64,000 bases of DNA from assembly GCF_023242315.1 (NCBI RefSeq), contig NZ_JALLIY010000002.1, positions 392,586 through 456,585 on the forward strand, given 5' to 3'. The notes below the pieces were generated by a model. It was not told where the DNA came from and searched no databases. It was given only the letters and a program-made list of their open reading frames with translations. This document shows, in pieces, positions 28,429-38,507 of this stretch (the first letter of the stretch is position 1; every line of letters starts with the position of its first letter). Both the position numbers and the translations under genes were made by a program. This DNA is from Pseudomonas sp. MWU13-2105 (lineage in GTDB: Bacteria; Pseudomonadota; Gammaproteobacteria; Pseudomonadales; Pseudomonadaceae).

Positions 28429-30855
28429 GTTGGGTAGGAACAGACCATCTCTGGCCTGCTCCCCCCTAAAAACCGTACGTGCGCCTTTCAGCGCATACGG
28501 CTCAAGTCTTTATTGAACCCCCAGAATCGGGAGCCGGTTTGCACACTGTCAAACCACGAGCGTGAAGCTGCTGGTGGCAAATGGGATGCAATAGTACCCG
28601 GTTGTTTAGCGAGTCACCACCGCCTTGTGAGCGATAAATGATGTGGTGGTCATGCCACCCAGTCTCCCTAGTTATGGGATTCTTGCAAAGTAGACAGAGC
28701 CCTTGTTGTGATTGAAACAGGGTTGATACCTGCTTGCGGTATTTCAGCTTCCCGAACATCCGGGACATCCGAAGCTTCTCGCCCATTTCTTCCATCTCAG
28801 GATCAAACGGGTTGTATTCCCCGCTGATTTTTCTGTGCCTCTCGATCGGCGTATCCTCCAGGGTGTACAGCCTGATCGCCCTCTTGTCACCTGCCTCTGT
28901 CAGTAACGTGGTGCAGAACACCCAATTTCGGCCATCGACGGTCTGAAAATATTTCTTTCTGATCCAGTCGAGGCTTTTGTTCGAGTGCCTCCGTCTTGCC
29001 CAGCGCCATATTGCTTGGAATATTTGGAAATCCATGCGGCTGTACGCTTTCTTGGCTACTACGGGTTGGTGATACAGTGCCCAGCCCCGCAGCATTGGGT
29101 TCAGCAGGTGGATCAGATCCTCCTGTGATACCGCTTTGTTGGTACTGATGACCTCCTTTACCTTGCGGTAGAACGCTTTCGCGTTTTTCTTGCTTGGCTT
29201 GATCAGAAGCTTCCCATCGTACTTGCGGAAATTCCAACCCAGAAAATCAAAGCCCTTCTCAATGTGAATGACGTGCGTTTTCTCGGGAGAGAGCTGTAGT
29301 CCGCGTACCGCCAGAAAATGCTCTATCCAAGGGCGGACCTCATTTTCCAGTACCTCTTTCGAGTCGCTGGTGATGACGAAATCGTCCGCATACCGCACCA
29401 CGTTGATTTTCAGCTTCTTGGCCTTTGTCACGCCCAGATGTTGCTTGAGCTGTGTTTCCAGGCCATCCAACGTCATGTTTGCCAAGGTCGGCGAGATAAT
29501 CCCGCCTTGTGGCGTACCGGCATCCGTTGCCTGTAGCTGGCCTTTATGAATCACTCCAGCTTTTAACCATTTCCGAAGGATCACTTTGTCCGTAGGGACG
29601 TTGTTGATCAGCCAGTCGTGGTTGATATGGTCGAAGCAACCTTTTATGTCCGCTTCCAAAACCCATTTGGCTGAGAGCTTCTTGGATAGGCAAACGAACA
29701 GCTGTCCCATTGCATCCGCCGTGGATCTTTCGATCCTAAAGCCGTAGCTGTTCGGATCACCGGTAGTTTCAGCAATGGGGGCCAGAGCTAGCAGATGCAG
29801 CGCCTGCATTGCTCTGTCCGCCATGGTCGGGATGCCCAGAGGGCGTTCCTTTCCATTCGACTTTGGAATAAATACCCGCCTTAAGGGCCGGGGCTTGTAT
29901 CCGTGCCGCTTCATTCCATCGACCGCTTTCCATTTGGCGTCGGGTGTATCCCAGAGCACGCGGTCGACTCCCGCCGTACGCTTGCCCTGGTTTTCAGTGA
30001 CTCGCCGTACGGCCAGATATCTGGCCGAGGGTGAGCGGGTCAGCATTCGTTGCAGGGCTTTCACTCTGCGCCAGTCGCCTTCCCTACAAGCCTTCGCAAT
30101 CCGTAACTGCATCGCCCGGACGTTCCGCTGGACTCGGCACCAATCGATGTCGTGCCATTGTTGCGGAGCGCCGGAAGGCGCAGACACGGCCATTTGGCTG
30201 TGTTCTAACATGCTGCCTTCCTCTCAAGTTTCCCCAAGCGAAGACGTATGCATCCCCTGACGGGAATGGACGTCCCCGTCAGGGTGGGTTAATAGAAGGT
30301 CCGCTACCGCGGGACCTCCGTGTTCATTGAGACAGTCTCACTCAGCATTCATGCGATAAAAGACCACGCAGAAGTCTGCCCGGTTTCCCGTGGGGTGATG
30401 TTCCAACCCCTATCCGAACGATTACAGTCCGGCGTTCGCTTTCTCTGCGATCCCATACCCGCATAGCCAACAGATCCCCTTGCGGTTCACCTGCCCGAAG
30501 GCAGCCATACGGGCTTACCACGTTCCCTGTCTGTCACACGATTGGTTTAGGGTCTGCCTTTCCACCGGGGGCCTTTGTAGCGACGTATTCCCACATCCCA
30601 CAGGAATAACTGGCCCCGTACCTTTTGGTTCATGCCTGACAGCAGTTTGGGCATGGTTATCCTTACGGCGTTTATCAGCAGTTCACTTACGTTACCCGTG
30701 CCAGCCAGCCTAGCGCCTCAACCCGGTACTGCTCCGAGCATCCATGGCTTACCTCGCGGTAAGTTCATGCCCTTGCGGGGGCTACGTTGTTGGAAGAGCT
30801 TCATACCTCACCGTTACCAGTGACGCATGTCTTCCTAGGCTATCGTTGGTCGCAC
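28429..30855 (-). mobile_element. Group II intron (ribozyme domains I-VI with RT ORF in domain IV)
   Basis: The 3' end is clear. Domain V is 28470-28503 (minus strand), starting GAGCCGTATGCG with the AGC triad and a GAAA tetraloop (28485-28488). A domain VI stem follows and ends CCTACCCAAC at 28429. The 5' end has the consensus GTGCG at 30855, giving a normal length of about 2.4 kb. A hairpin at 30255-30284 before the ORF start could be the maturase-binding domain IVa. A hairpin loop at 30592-30602 carries a candidate EBS1 (GGGATG) and TGGAT at 30740-30744 a candidate EBS2. These pair with CATCTT and ATCCA in the flank at 31450-31461, not with the sequence at 30856. A second GTGCGAC copy at 31443-31449 marks the probable original 5' splice site. 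The element lies between lptD and amgK. Confidence 0.9.
28502..30211 (-). CDS. ltrA: Group II intron reverse transcriptase/maturase with HNH endonuclease domain (LtrA type)
   Basis: The 569-residue protein is encoded inside the intron. It has the N-terminal RT0-type region, fingers and palm with FIPKSNGKERPLGIPTM, GTPQGGIISPTLANMTLDGL, the catalytic YADDFVITSDS, the thumb/maturase domain X (around 370-450), and a C-terminal HNH nuclease with paired cysteines (LLCKNP), HDHHIIYRSQGGGDS and HPICHQQLH. All catalytic motifs look intact, so it may still support splicing and retrohoming. AGAGGAAGGCAGC precedes the ATG. The stop codon overlaps the first bases of domain V, as is common in such introns. 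No frameshift was seen. Confidence 0.97.
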   Translation of the reverse strand: MLEHSQMAVSAPSGAPQQWHDIDWCRVQRNVRAMQLRIAKACREGDWRRVKALQRMLTRSPSARYLAVRRVTENQGKRTAGVDRVLWDTPDAKWKAVDGMKRHGYKPRPLRRVFIPKSNGKERPLGIPTMADRAMQALHLLALAPIAETTGDPNSYGFRIERSTADAMGQLFVCLSKKLSAKWVLEADIKGCFDHINHDWLINNVPTDKVILRKWLKAGVIHKGQLQATDAGTPQGGIISPTLANMTLDGLETQLKQHLGVTKAKKLKINVVRYADDFVITSDSKEVLENEVRPWIEHFLAVRGLQLSPEKTHVIHIEKGFDFLGWNFRKYDGKLLIKPSKKNAKAFYRKVKEVISTNKAVSQEDLIHLLNPMLRGWALYHQPVVAKKAYSRMDFQIFQAIWRWARRRHSNKSLDWIRKKYFQTVDGRNWVFCTTLLTEAGDKRAIRLYTLEDTPIERHRKISGEYNPFDPEMEEMGEKLRMSRMFGKLKYRKQVSTLFQSQQGLCLLCKNPITRETGWHDHHIIYRSQGGGDSLNNRVLLHPICHQQLHARGLTVCKPAPDSGGSIKT

Positions 30856-30857
30856 AA

Positions 30858-31442
30858 CGAGTCCGCTCCCACTCCATGAAGGCAATGGTTGGACAATGAC
30901 AGACGGAGCTTTCGCTCGTGTCTCCGGTTGGAAATTGACAGGGACCTTGAGCGGCCTGTCGAGATGATGTTTCCTCCTGTTTTCAGGCAAGAGGAACCCC
31001 TGCGGGGATTCTTCCCGCCAGGGTGAGGCCAAACGGCCGATGTGAAGCGCTACTTGTCGAGATGGATGGCCATAACCATGACTGCTGTGAAAACGGCAAT
31101 CATCAAGCCAAAGTTGCCGGTCAGTCTGGACAAAACTCCTGAAAAACAATTGTGGAGATCTGCCTGGCCTGCCGATACATCTGCTGTATGAATTCGACGC
31201 TTATGCATGTCGATTCCTGCGCTGTGACAGAGCACTCCCGGTCCTTGAGGGACCATAGCCGCGCGTCCGAGTGCTGGGCGGCCTTTGGGTTTCGCTATTG
31301 CGCCGCAGCGTCAACGAGTCCTTTTAAGCGATGGACCTCTTGGGCGGTTTTGTTTCCCGGATTGGGTGCCGGACTATTGGTTCTCAGTAGAGAAACCCCT
31401 GACGATGACTCCTCATCGCCAAGCTGGAGGCACGCTACGCGT
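30858..31442. other. 585-bp unidentified insert flanked by a 9-bp direct repeat, no recognised gene
   Basis: GTCGCACAA occurs at 30849-30857 and again at 31443-31451. Removing one copy and the 585 bp between them restores a continuous exon-intron junction (minus strand ..CATCTT|GTGCGACCAACG..), so this looks like an insertion with target duplication. I see no terminal inverted repeats and no convincing protein. The longest frame is 68 codons on the minus strand (31050-31256), without homology I recognise. Secondary structures are visible: AGCACTC/GAGTGCT arms at 31231-31275 enclosing GGTCC-TTGAG-GGACC, and GGAA..TCCCC/GGGG..TTCC at 30993-31016. GGACTCGTT (minus strand) occurs twice, at 30856-30864 and 31312-31320. 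The origin is unknown. Confidence 0.6.
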
Positions 31443-31509
31443 GTCGCACAAGATGCTGGATAATAAAGCAACACCCGCTTGACGGCTAGCGTCGTCGGAG
31501 ACCCATGTA

Positions 31510-33206
<1,697 letters not shown>

Positions 33207-33208
33207 TT

Positions 33209-33976
33209 ATGTTGTGGCCAGGGACTCTGATTGGAGCCGGGGCGGGTTTTGCTATCGCCAGTATTCCGGGGGCCATGTTGGGCGCGTTACTCGGGCAGGC
33301 GTTGGATCGGCGCCTGCAGTTGCACAGTTTTGCACATTTGCGCGAACGCCTGGGGGGCAAGCCGGCGTTGCGCAACGATGAATTGCTGTTTGTCCTGCTG
33401 GGACGACTGGCCAAGAGCGATGGGCAGGTGGTCGACGGACATATCCAGCAGGCGCGCGAGGAAATGCGCCAACTGGACATGCACGACGCGGCGCGGCGCC
33501 GAGCGATTGCCGCGTTCAACCGGGGCAAGTCGGGGCGTGATCGTCTGCGCGGCTACCTGAACCATCTGAAGGAGCAGCCCCATGCCGCCGAAGGCGTTTT
33601 GCGGGCGTGTTGGCGAATGGTCTGGGCCGATGGCCGGGTCGGGTCGAAGGAGCGTGAGCTGATCATGCTCTGGGGCAAATGGCTGGGCTGGACCAGCCAA
33701 CAGGTCCAGGCCCTGGCCAATGACTACGAGCCTGGTCGCAAGACGCTGTCGAGCGCGACTGGAACTTACGAGGAGGCGCTGCTGTTATTGGGTGTGGCGG
33801 CCAACAGTGAGCCCGCGCAAATCAAGCGGGCGTATCGACGCCTGCTCAGCCGCCACCACCCCGACAAGGTGGCGGGAAACGGTGCGACGCCGTTACAAGT
33901 GCGCGAGGCCACGGAGAAAACCCGCGATCTGCACAATGCCTATGTGCTGATTCGCGAGCGAAGGGATTTCCGCTAG
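33209..33976 (+). CDS. TerB-like/J-domain co-chaperone (DjlA-like)
   Basis: The protein has 255 residues from the ATG at 33209, two bases after the murU stop. An upstream ATG at 33086 lies inside murU and is rejected. A short hydrophobic N-terminal segment (GTLIGAGAGFAIASIPGAML) probably anchors it in the membrane, as in DjlA. A TerB-like helical domain follows, and the C-terminal J-domain carries the HPD motif in RRLLSRHHPDKVAG. It should stimulate DnaK ATPase at the membrane; the clients are unknown. It is likely co-transcribed with amgK-murU. Confidence 0.92.
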   Translation: MLWPGTLIGAGAGFAIASIPGAMLGALLGQALDRRLQLHSFAHLRERLGGKPALRNDELLFVLLGRLAKSDGQVVDGHIQQAREEMRQLDMHDAARRRAIAAFNRGKSGRDRLRGYLNHLKEQPHAAEGVLRACWRMVWADGRVGSKERELIMLWGKWLGWTSQQVQALANDYEPGRKTLSSATGTYEEALLLLGVAANSEPAQIKRAYRRLLSRHHPDKVAGNGATPLQVREATEKTRDLHNAYVLIRERRDFR

Positions 33977-33986
33977 GCGGTCCGCT

Positions 33987-34976
33987 TCAGAGACCGCCGA
34001 CATCCTGCGGGTTCAACCAGCCGCGGATGCGCCGGAACAATTGCTCCTGCCCGGCATTGCCCGGCAGGGCCTTCAGTGCAATCTGGTTGTAGCTCGAGGT
34101 TTTTTGCCGCTTGCTGGCCTGCAACCGTTCCAGCGCGGCTTTGCGATCCAGTGGCCGGTCCTGATAGAAGAAGTCCGCCGTCGCCAGTTTCAGTCCGGGG
34201 GTGATCTGAGCCAGGTTCTGTGGGGCAGTGGTCGGCGTCTGCGCGGCCACCAGGAGCAGTTTCTGGATCTGCGGCGAGGGCTTCTCGCTCATGTAGCGGG
34301 CGGCCCAGTAAGCACCGGTACCATGACCCAGGAGCACCACGCTGCGGGCATTTTGCTGTTTTGCGTAGGCAATCGCCGCGTCGATTCGTGCGAAGATCCG
34401 ATCAGCATCGGCCTTCAGTTGGTCTTCGGCGGTTTGCGCGGCGGCCTGGTCGACCACCTCGGCTTCGGCGCTGGCCGCCTGTTCGATGGGCTTGGCCGTG
34501 GTGCTGGCGTCCTTGCTGTTGCTGGCGGTCGCCGCCGGGGCCTTGGGCGCCTCGGCCAGCCGTGGCTGGATTGCGTCGCTTTGCAGGTCCGGCAGGGTCA
34601 GGCTCAGGCTGCTCCACTGGGCATCCGGGAACTTGCGCCGCAACGGACCGATTGCCTGGGGCCAGTCGGCGCTTTCGCCGGCGCCGGGAATCAGGATCAC
34701 GGCGCCCAGGGGGGAAGGTGTGTTGGCCGGTTTCCACAAGGCCAGGAAGCTGTCGCCGCCGGCTTGTAGTTGCTGTTGTTCCTGCTGGGGCAATTGTCGC
34801 TCCAGCGCGGTCGCGTCTTCCTGGCTACGCTCAGGCAGCGGCTGGCGCTCCACCGGCTTGTCGGCGGGCTTTTGCGCCGGGGCTGGCGTCGGGTCGGCGG
34901 CCATGACGGGCGTGGCACAAGGTAGTATCAGCGACAGGCACAGCGCAGGCAGTGCCAGGCGGTAGAGAAGGGGCAT
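33987..34976 (-). CDS. DUF3530 family alpha/beta-hydrolase-like protein, exported
   Basis: The protein has 329 residues from ATG 34976 (MPLLYRLALPALCLSLILPC), with a signal peptide ending near PVMAAD. An upstream in-frame ATG would place the N-terminus in the adjacent repeat and is rejected. A long Ala/Gln/Pro-rich region precedes the hydrolase part, which shows LGAVILIPGAGESADW and the nucleophile-elbow-like VVLLGHGTGAYWAARYM. The elbow reads GHGTG, so the usual Ser is Thr, and hydrolase activity is doubtful. The function is unknown. It is convergent with the J-domain gene, 10 bp away. Confidence 0.85.
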   Translation of the reverse strand: MPLLYRLALPALCLSLILPCATPVMAADPTPAPAQKPADKPVERQPLPERSQEDATALERQLPQQEQQQLQAGGDSFLALWKPANTPSPLGAVILIPGAGESADWPQAIGPLRRKFPDAQWSSLSLTLPDLQSDAIQPRLAEAPKAPAATASNSKDASTTAKPIEQAASAEAEVVDQAAAQTAEDQLKADADRIFARIDAAIAYAKQQNARSVVLLGHGTGAYWAARYMSEKPSPQIQKLLLVAAQTPTTAPQNLAQITPGLKLATADFFYQDRPLDRKAALERLQASKRQKTSSYNQIALKALPGNAGQEQLFRRIRGWLNPQDVGGL

Positions 34977-35009
34977 CGGATTTTCCAGGCCAGAGTCATC
35001 CTGGCAGCC

Positions 35010-35207
35010 TAGGGTCTGTACGAGAACTCGCCGAGCGGCGATCAGGCAAGGCAAAAACAGGCGAGGAAGCGCAGTTTAGTCCACTAAATGAGCATTACTC
35101 GCTTCGCTCGCCCTCCGGGTCGTCTTTCGGACGTTCTCACTTCGTTCGTCCGAGCCTGTTTTTAACACAGCATGATCGTCGTGCAAGCAGTTATCGTACA
35201 GAGCCTA
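35010..35207. repeat. MITE-like element with about 19-bp terminal inverted repeats
   Basis: The left end TAGGGTCTGTACGAGAACT (35010-35028) and the reverse complement of the right end (35189-35207, TAGGCTCTGTACGATAACT) match at 17 of 19 positions. Inner parts also pair (CAAAAACAGGC near 35051 with GCCTGTTTTT near 35155). The element is about 198 bp and has no coding potential. TA at both edges could be a 2-bp target duplication. It looks like a non-autonomous derivative of an IS with GTACGA-type ends. It lies between the DUF3530 gene and agtS. Confidence 0.8.
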
Positions 35208-35244
35208 ATGGGTTGGTCAGCATTTGTCAGTGTGTGAGCGTCGA

Positions 35245-37638
35245 ATGATACGGTTTTGCTGCCTGTGGGTTATCGGCTGTTTGTGTTTTCCCTTGATGGC
35301 CTGGGCGGCGCCTGCTCCCCATGGGCCGGGGATTGTCTTGTCCGGCGAACAGCACGAGTGGATCGAGCAGCACCGCGAACTGCGGGTTGGCCTGGTCCTG
35401 CAGGCGCCATATGCGCAATACGACCGCCGGCTGCAGCGCTTGTCCGGGGCCAACGTGGAGCTCATGGCCTGGGTCGCCAAGAGCCTCGATGTCGAGCTGA
35501 CCTGGCGTAACTTTCCCGATCAGGCGCAACTGGAAAAAGCCTTGCGCGAGGGCGAGATCGACCTGGCGCCGGGCCTGACCCAGACCCCGCTGGGGTTGCG
35601 TCTGTGGCTGTTCTCCGATCCTTACATGCGCGTGCCGCAATTGGTCGTGGGCGAGCGCAACGGTGCCGGCGCCGTGGAGCTGGAAAAGCTCGACAGCCAG
35701 ACCCGCGTGGCCGTGCGCATGCCCAGCACGGTTGCCGATTACCTGCGCAACACCTACCCCAATCTGAACTTGCAGGGCGTGCCGCTGGAGCGCCAGGCCC
35801 TGCAATTGTTGGCGAGCCAGCAGGCCCGTTATGCGGTGATCGACGAGGCGCAGCTCAGTCGCCTGTCCAGTGAAGAGGAGTTCGCCGGGCTGGCGGTGGT
35901 CGGCGATATCGGCTTGCCACAGTTGCTGCGGGTCGCGACGCGGCGGGACTGGCCGGAACTGGCTGCTGTCGTGGAGAAGGCCCTGCACGCCATCCCTGCC
36001 CGGGATCTGGAGCAATTGCATGCCCGCTGGCTGCAACCGAAGTATCCGCGCCTGGCCGAGTCGCCGGGGTTCTGGCAAAACCTTTGCCTGTTGCTGGCGG
36101 TGTTGCTGCTGGCAGGCCTGGCGATTGTCTTCTGGCTGCGTCGCCAGCAGCATAGCCTGGAGCATGAGTTGCTCGCGGCTCGGGACACCCTCGCCCGGCG
36201 TGAGGCAAGCGAAGAGGCCCTGCGCCTGACCCAGTTTTCCATCGACCAGAGCACGGTGGGGATTCTCTGGGTCAACTGGGACAGTCATGTCCGTTACGCC
36301 AACCGGGCGGCGGAAGAGATGCTCGGCTATCCGCCGGGCGGGGTGTTCGATCGTCCTTTGATCGACTTCGAGCCCAACCTGCACATGGATCGCTGGTTGA
36401 ACCTGTGGAAACGTGCCCGGGCCAGTGAGGAAGGGCCGCAAAGTTTTGAGACCCAGTGTATTCGCGCCGATGGCAGCATCCTGCCGGCCGATGTGTCGTT
36501 GAGTTTCCTGCGTTTTCGCGGGGGTGAATACCTGGTTGTCTACCTCAACGACGTCACCGAGCGCCGTCGCGCGCTGGCGGCGGTGCAGGAAAGTGAGGCG
36601 CGCTTGAAGGCGATCGCCGCCAACGTGCCGGGCCTGGTGTTTCGCCTGGAGCGTGTACCGCTGACCGGAGAGCTGCATTTTCCCTACATCAGCGAAGGTA
36701 GCGAAAGCCTGGTCGGTTATGCCCCGGCGACCTTGCGTCGGCAGGACATCGGGCTGCGCAGCCTGGTACATCCGGACGACAAGGCTGGTTACCACGAGAC
36801 CCAGGACCGTGCCCTCGATGCGGACAGCGACTGGTCCTGGCAAGGCCGGATCATGACCCGTGAAGGTCGGCAGCGCTGGGCCGAGATCAAGGCCATCACC
36901 CGTCGCCTGGAGGACGGTACCGTGGTCTGGGACGGCATCGTCTGGGATATCAGTGAAAGCAAGCGCATCGAGCTGGAGCTGGCCGCGTCCCGTGAACAGT
37001 TGCGCGAGCTGTCGGCGCACCTGGAAAGCGTCCGTGAAGAGGAAAAGGCACGCATCGCCAGGGAAGTTCACGATGAGCTGGGTCAGATGCTGACTGTGCT
37101 CAAGCTGGAAACCTCTATGTGCGAACTGGCCTATGCCCAACTCGATCCCGGCCTGAATGACCGGCTCAACAGCATGAAGAAGCTGATTGCGCAGTTGTTC
37201 CAGCTGGTCCGGGATGTGGCGACCGCCTTGCGTCCGCCGATTCTCGATGCCGGGATTGCCTCGGCCATCGAGTGGCAGGCCCGGCGCTTCGAGGCGCGGA
37301 CGCAGATTCCCTGCCTGGTGCAAGTGCCGGAGCATCTGCCGGCTCTCAGCGATGCCAAGGCCATTGGCTTGTTCCGTATCCTCCAGGAAGCACTGACCAA
37401 TGTCATGCGCCATGCCCAGGCGCATACTGTTGAACTGACACTGGCTATTGAGGGCGAGGATTTATGCCTGACCATCAGTGATGATGGCGTAGGATTCGTC
37501 TCTGACAGTGGCAGGCCGACCTCCTTTGGCGTGGTGGGCATGCGTGAGCGGGTGTTGATGCTCGGCGGCACGCTGCGGCTGGAAAGCGTGGTGGGCGAGG
37601 GCACGACCCTTAGTGTGCGGGTGCCGTTGGACGTGTAG
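35245..37638 (+). CDS. agtS: Hybrid-input sensor histidine kinase (AgtS-like)
   Basis: The protein has 798 residues from ATG 35245. Order: signal peptide (1-22), periplasmic SBP_bac_3 domain (about 35-260), TM (about 278-300, LLLAVLLLAGLAIVFWL), two PAS domains (about 325-575), a HisKA_3 dimerisation domain with the phospho-acceptor in IAREVHDELGQML, and a HATPase with DDGVGF and FGVVGMRERV. It is a NarX/DegS-type kinase pairing with the adjacent NarL-type regulator. In P. aeruginosa the equivalent AgtSR controls an importer for GABA and 5-aminovalerate; the same signal is inferred from synteny. Confidence 0.92.
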   Translation: MIRFCCLWVIGCLCFPLMAWAAPAPHGPGIVLSGEQHEWIEQHRELRVGLVLQAPYAQYDRRLQRLSGANVELMAWVAKSLDVELTWRNFPDQAQLEKALREGEIDLAPGLTQTPLGLRLWLFSDPYMRVPQLVVGERNGAGAVELEKLDSQTRVAVRMPSTVADYLRNTYPNLNLQGVPLERQALQLLASQQARYAVIDEAQLSRLSSEEEFAGLAVVGDIGLPQLLRVATRRDWPELAAVVEKALHAIPARDLEQLHARWLQPKYPRLAESPGFWQNLCLLLAVLLLAGLAIVFWLRRQQHSLEHELLAARDTLARREASEEALRLTQFSIDQSTVGILWVNWDSHVRYANRAAEEMLGYPPGGVFDRPLIDFEPNLHMDRWLNLWKRARASEEGPQSFETQCIRADGSILPADVSLSFLRFRGGEYLVVYLNDVTERRRALAAVQESEARLKAIAANVPGLVFRLERVPLTGELHFPYISEGSESLVGYAPATLRRQDIGLRSLVHPDDKAGYHETQDRALDADSDWSWQGRIMTREGRQRWAEIKAITRRLEDGTVVWDGIVWDISESKRIELELAASREQLRELSAHLESVREEEKARIAREVHDELGQMLTVLKLETSMCELAYAQLDPGLNDRLNSMKKLIAQLFQLVRDVATALRPPILDAGIASAIEWQARRFEARTQIPCLVQVPEHLPALSDAKAIGLFRILQEALTNVMRHAQAHTVELTLAIEGEDLCLTISDDGVGFVSDSGRPTSFGVVGMRERVLMLGGTLRLESVVGEGTTLSVRVPLDV

Positions 37639-37650
37639 GCCCTGATGACC

Positions 37651-37675
37651 CTATCGCCGGCGAGCCGGCGAAAGC
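37651..37675. repeat. Single REP-like unit
   Basis: CTATCGCCGGCGAGCCGGCGAAAGC is one GCCGGC-type unit lying between agtS and agtR, inside a presumed operon. Confidence 0.55.
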
Positions 37676-37704
37676 AGTCCGACTGACTCAACCTGGAGAT
37701 AAGC

Positions 37705-38334
37705 GTGATCCGCGTACTGGTAGCTGAAGACCACACCATTGTCCGCGAGGGCATCAAGCAGTTGATCGGTCTGGCCAAGGACCTGTCCGTGGTGGGCGAG
37801 GCCTGCAATGGTGAACAACTGCTCGAAGTCCTGCGCCAGATCCCCTGCGAAGTGGTCCTGCTGGACATCTCCATGCCCGGTGTCAATGGCCTGGAGGCGA
37901 TCCCGCGGATTCGCGCGTTGAACAATCCGCCGGCGATCCTGGTGCTGTCCATGCACGACGAGGCGCAGATGGCGGCGCGCGCGCTCAAGATCGGTGCCGC
38001 CGGCTACGCCACCAAGGACAGCGATCCGGCGCTGTTGCTGACGGCGATCCGCAAGGTTGCGGCCGGTGGTCGCTACATTGATCCGGACCTGGCCGACCGC
38101 ATGGTCTTCGAAGTCGGCCTGACCGATTCGCGGCCACTGCACGCCTTGCTTTCGGAGCGCGAGTTCTCGGTCTTCGAGCGCCTGGCCCAGGGCGCCAACG
38201 TCAACGACATCGCCCAGCAACTGGCCCTGAGCAGCAAGACCATCAGTACCCACAAGGCGCGCCTGATGCAGAAACTCAACATCACCTCCCTGGCCGAACT
38301 GGTGAAATACGCGATGGAGCACAAGTTGCTCTGA
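37705..38334 (+). CDS. agtR: NarL/FixJ-family response regulator (AgtR-like)
   Basis: The 209-residue regulator starts at GTG 37705 (VIRVLVAEDHTIVREGIKQL), with CTGGAGATAAGC as ribosome site. The receiver domain holds the acceptor Asp in EVVLLDISMPGVNGLEAI. The C-terminal LuxR-type helix-turn-helix reads LSEREFSVFERLAQGANVND, then ALSSKTISTHKARLMQKL. It follows its kinase gene by 66 bp. A palindrome upstream of the ABC transporter genes is a candidate binding site. Confidence 0.95.
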   Translation: MIRVLVAEDHTIVREGIKQLIGLAKDLSVVGEACNGEQLLEVLRQIPCEVVLLDISMPGVNGLEAIPRIRALNNPPAILVLSMHDEAQMAARALKIGAAGYATKDSDPALLLTAIRKVAAGGRYIDPDLADRMVFEVGLTDSRPLHALLSEREFSVFERLAQGANVNDIAQQLALSSKTISTHKARLMQKLNITSLAELVKYAMEHKLL

Positions 38335-38365
38335 GCACGCGCGCCCTCTGTCAACGACACGGTCC

Positions 38366-38395
38366 CAGTGGGAGCCGGCAAGCTGGCTCCTACAA
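38366..38395. repeat. Single REP unit
   Basis: CAGTGGGAGCCGGCAAGCTGGCTCCTACAA is an inverted GCCGGC-type hairpin just after agtR. It may help end the agtSR transcript. Confidence 0.6.
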
Positions 38396-38507
38396 AAGAA
38401 AACCCCGCGCGCATATCCATTTGCGACAGTTTTCGACAGCCCTTTGACGCTGTTCCGGGCCTTGCCGCCAGGAATGGCCCGTGGGCATATCCAATCCCGC
38501 CATCCTT

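Noticed and set aside
31050..31256. 68-codon frame (minus strand) in the 585-bp insert, with a hydrophobic C-terminus
   Set aside because: It has no good ribosome site and no recognisable family. Other frames of similar size exist in the same segment, so coding is unsupported.
31152..31482. Possible 100- and 65-codon frames on the plus strand before amgK
   Set aside because: Composition is not protein-like and they overlap the predicted hairpins and the duplicated 9-bp site.
34976..35054. N-terminal extension of the DUF3530 protein to an ATG at 35054
   Set aside because: It would start inside the MITE-like repeat; the ATG at 34976 gives a clean signal peptide.
35227..37425. 732-codon open frame antisense to agtS
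   Set aside because: It is a shadow of the sensor kinase with repetitive His/Gln-rich sequence and no recognisable domains.
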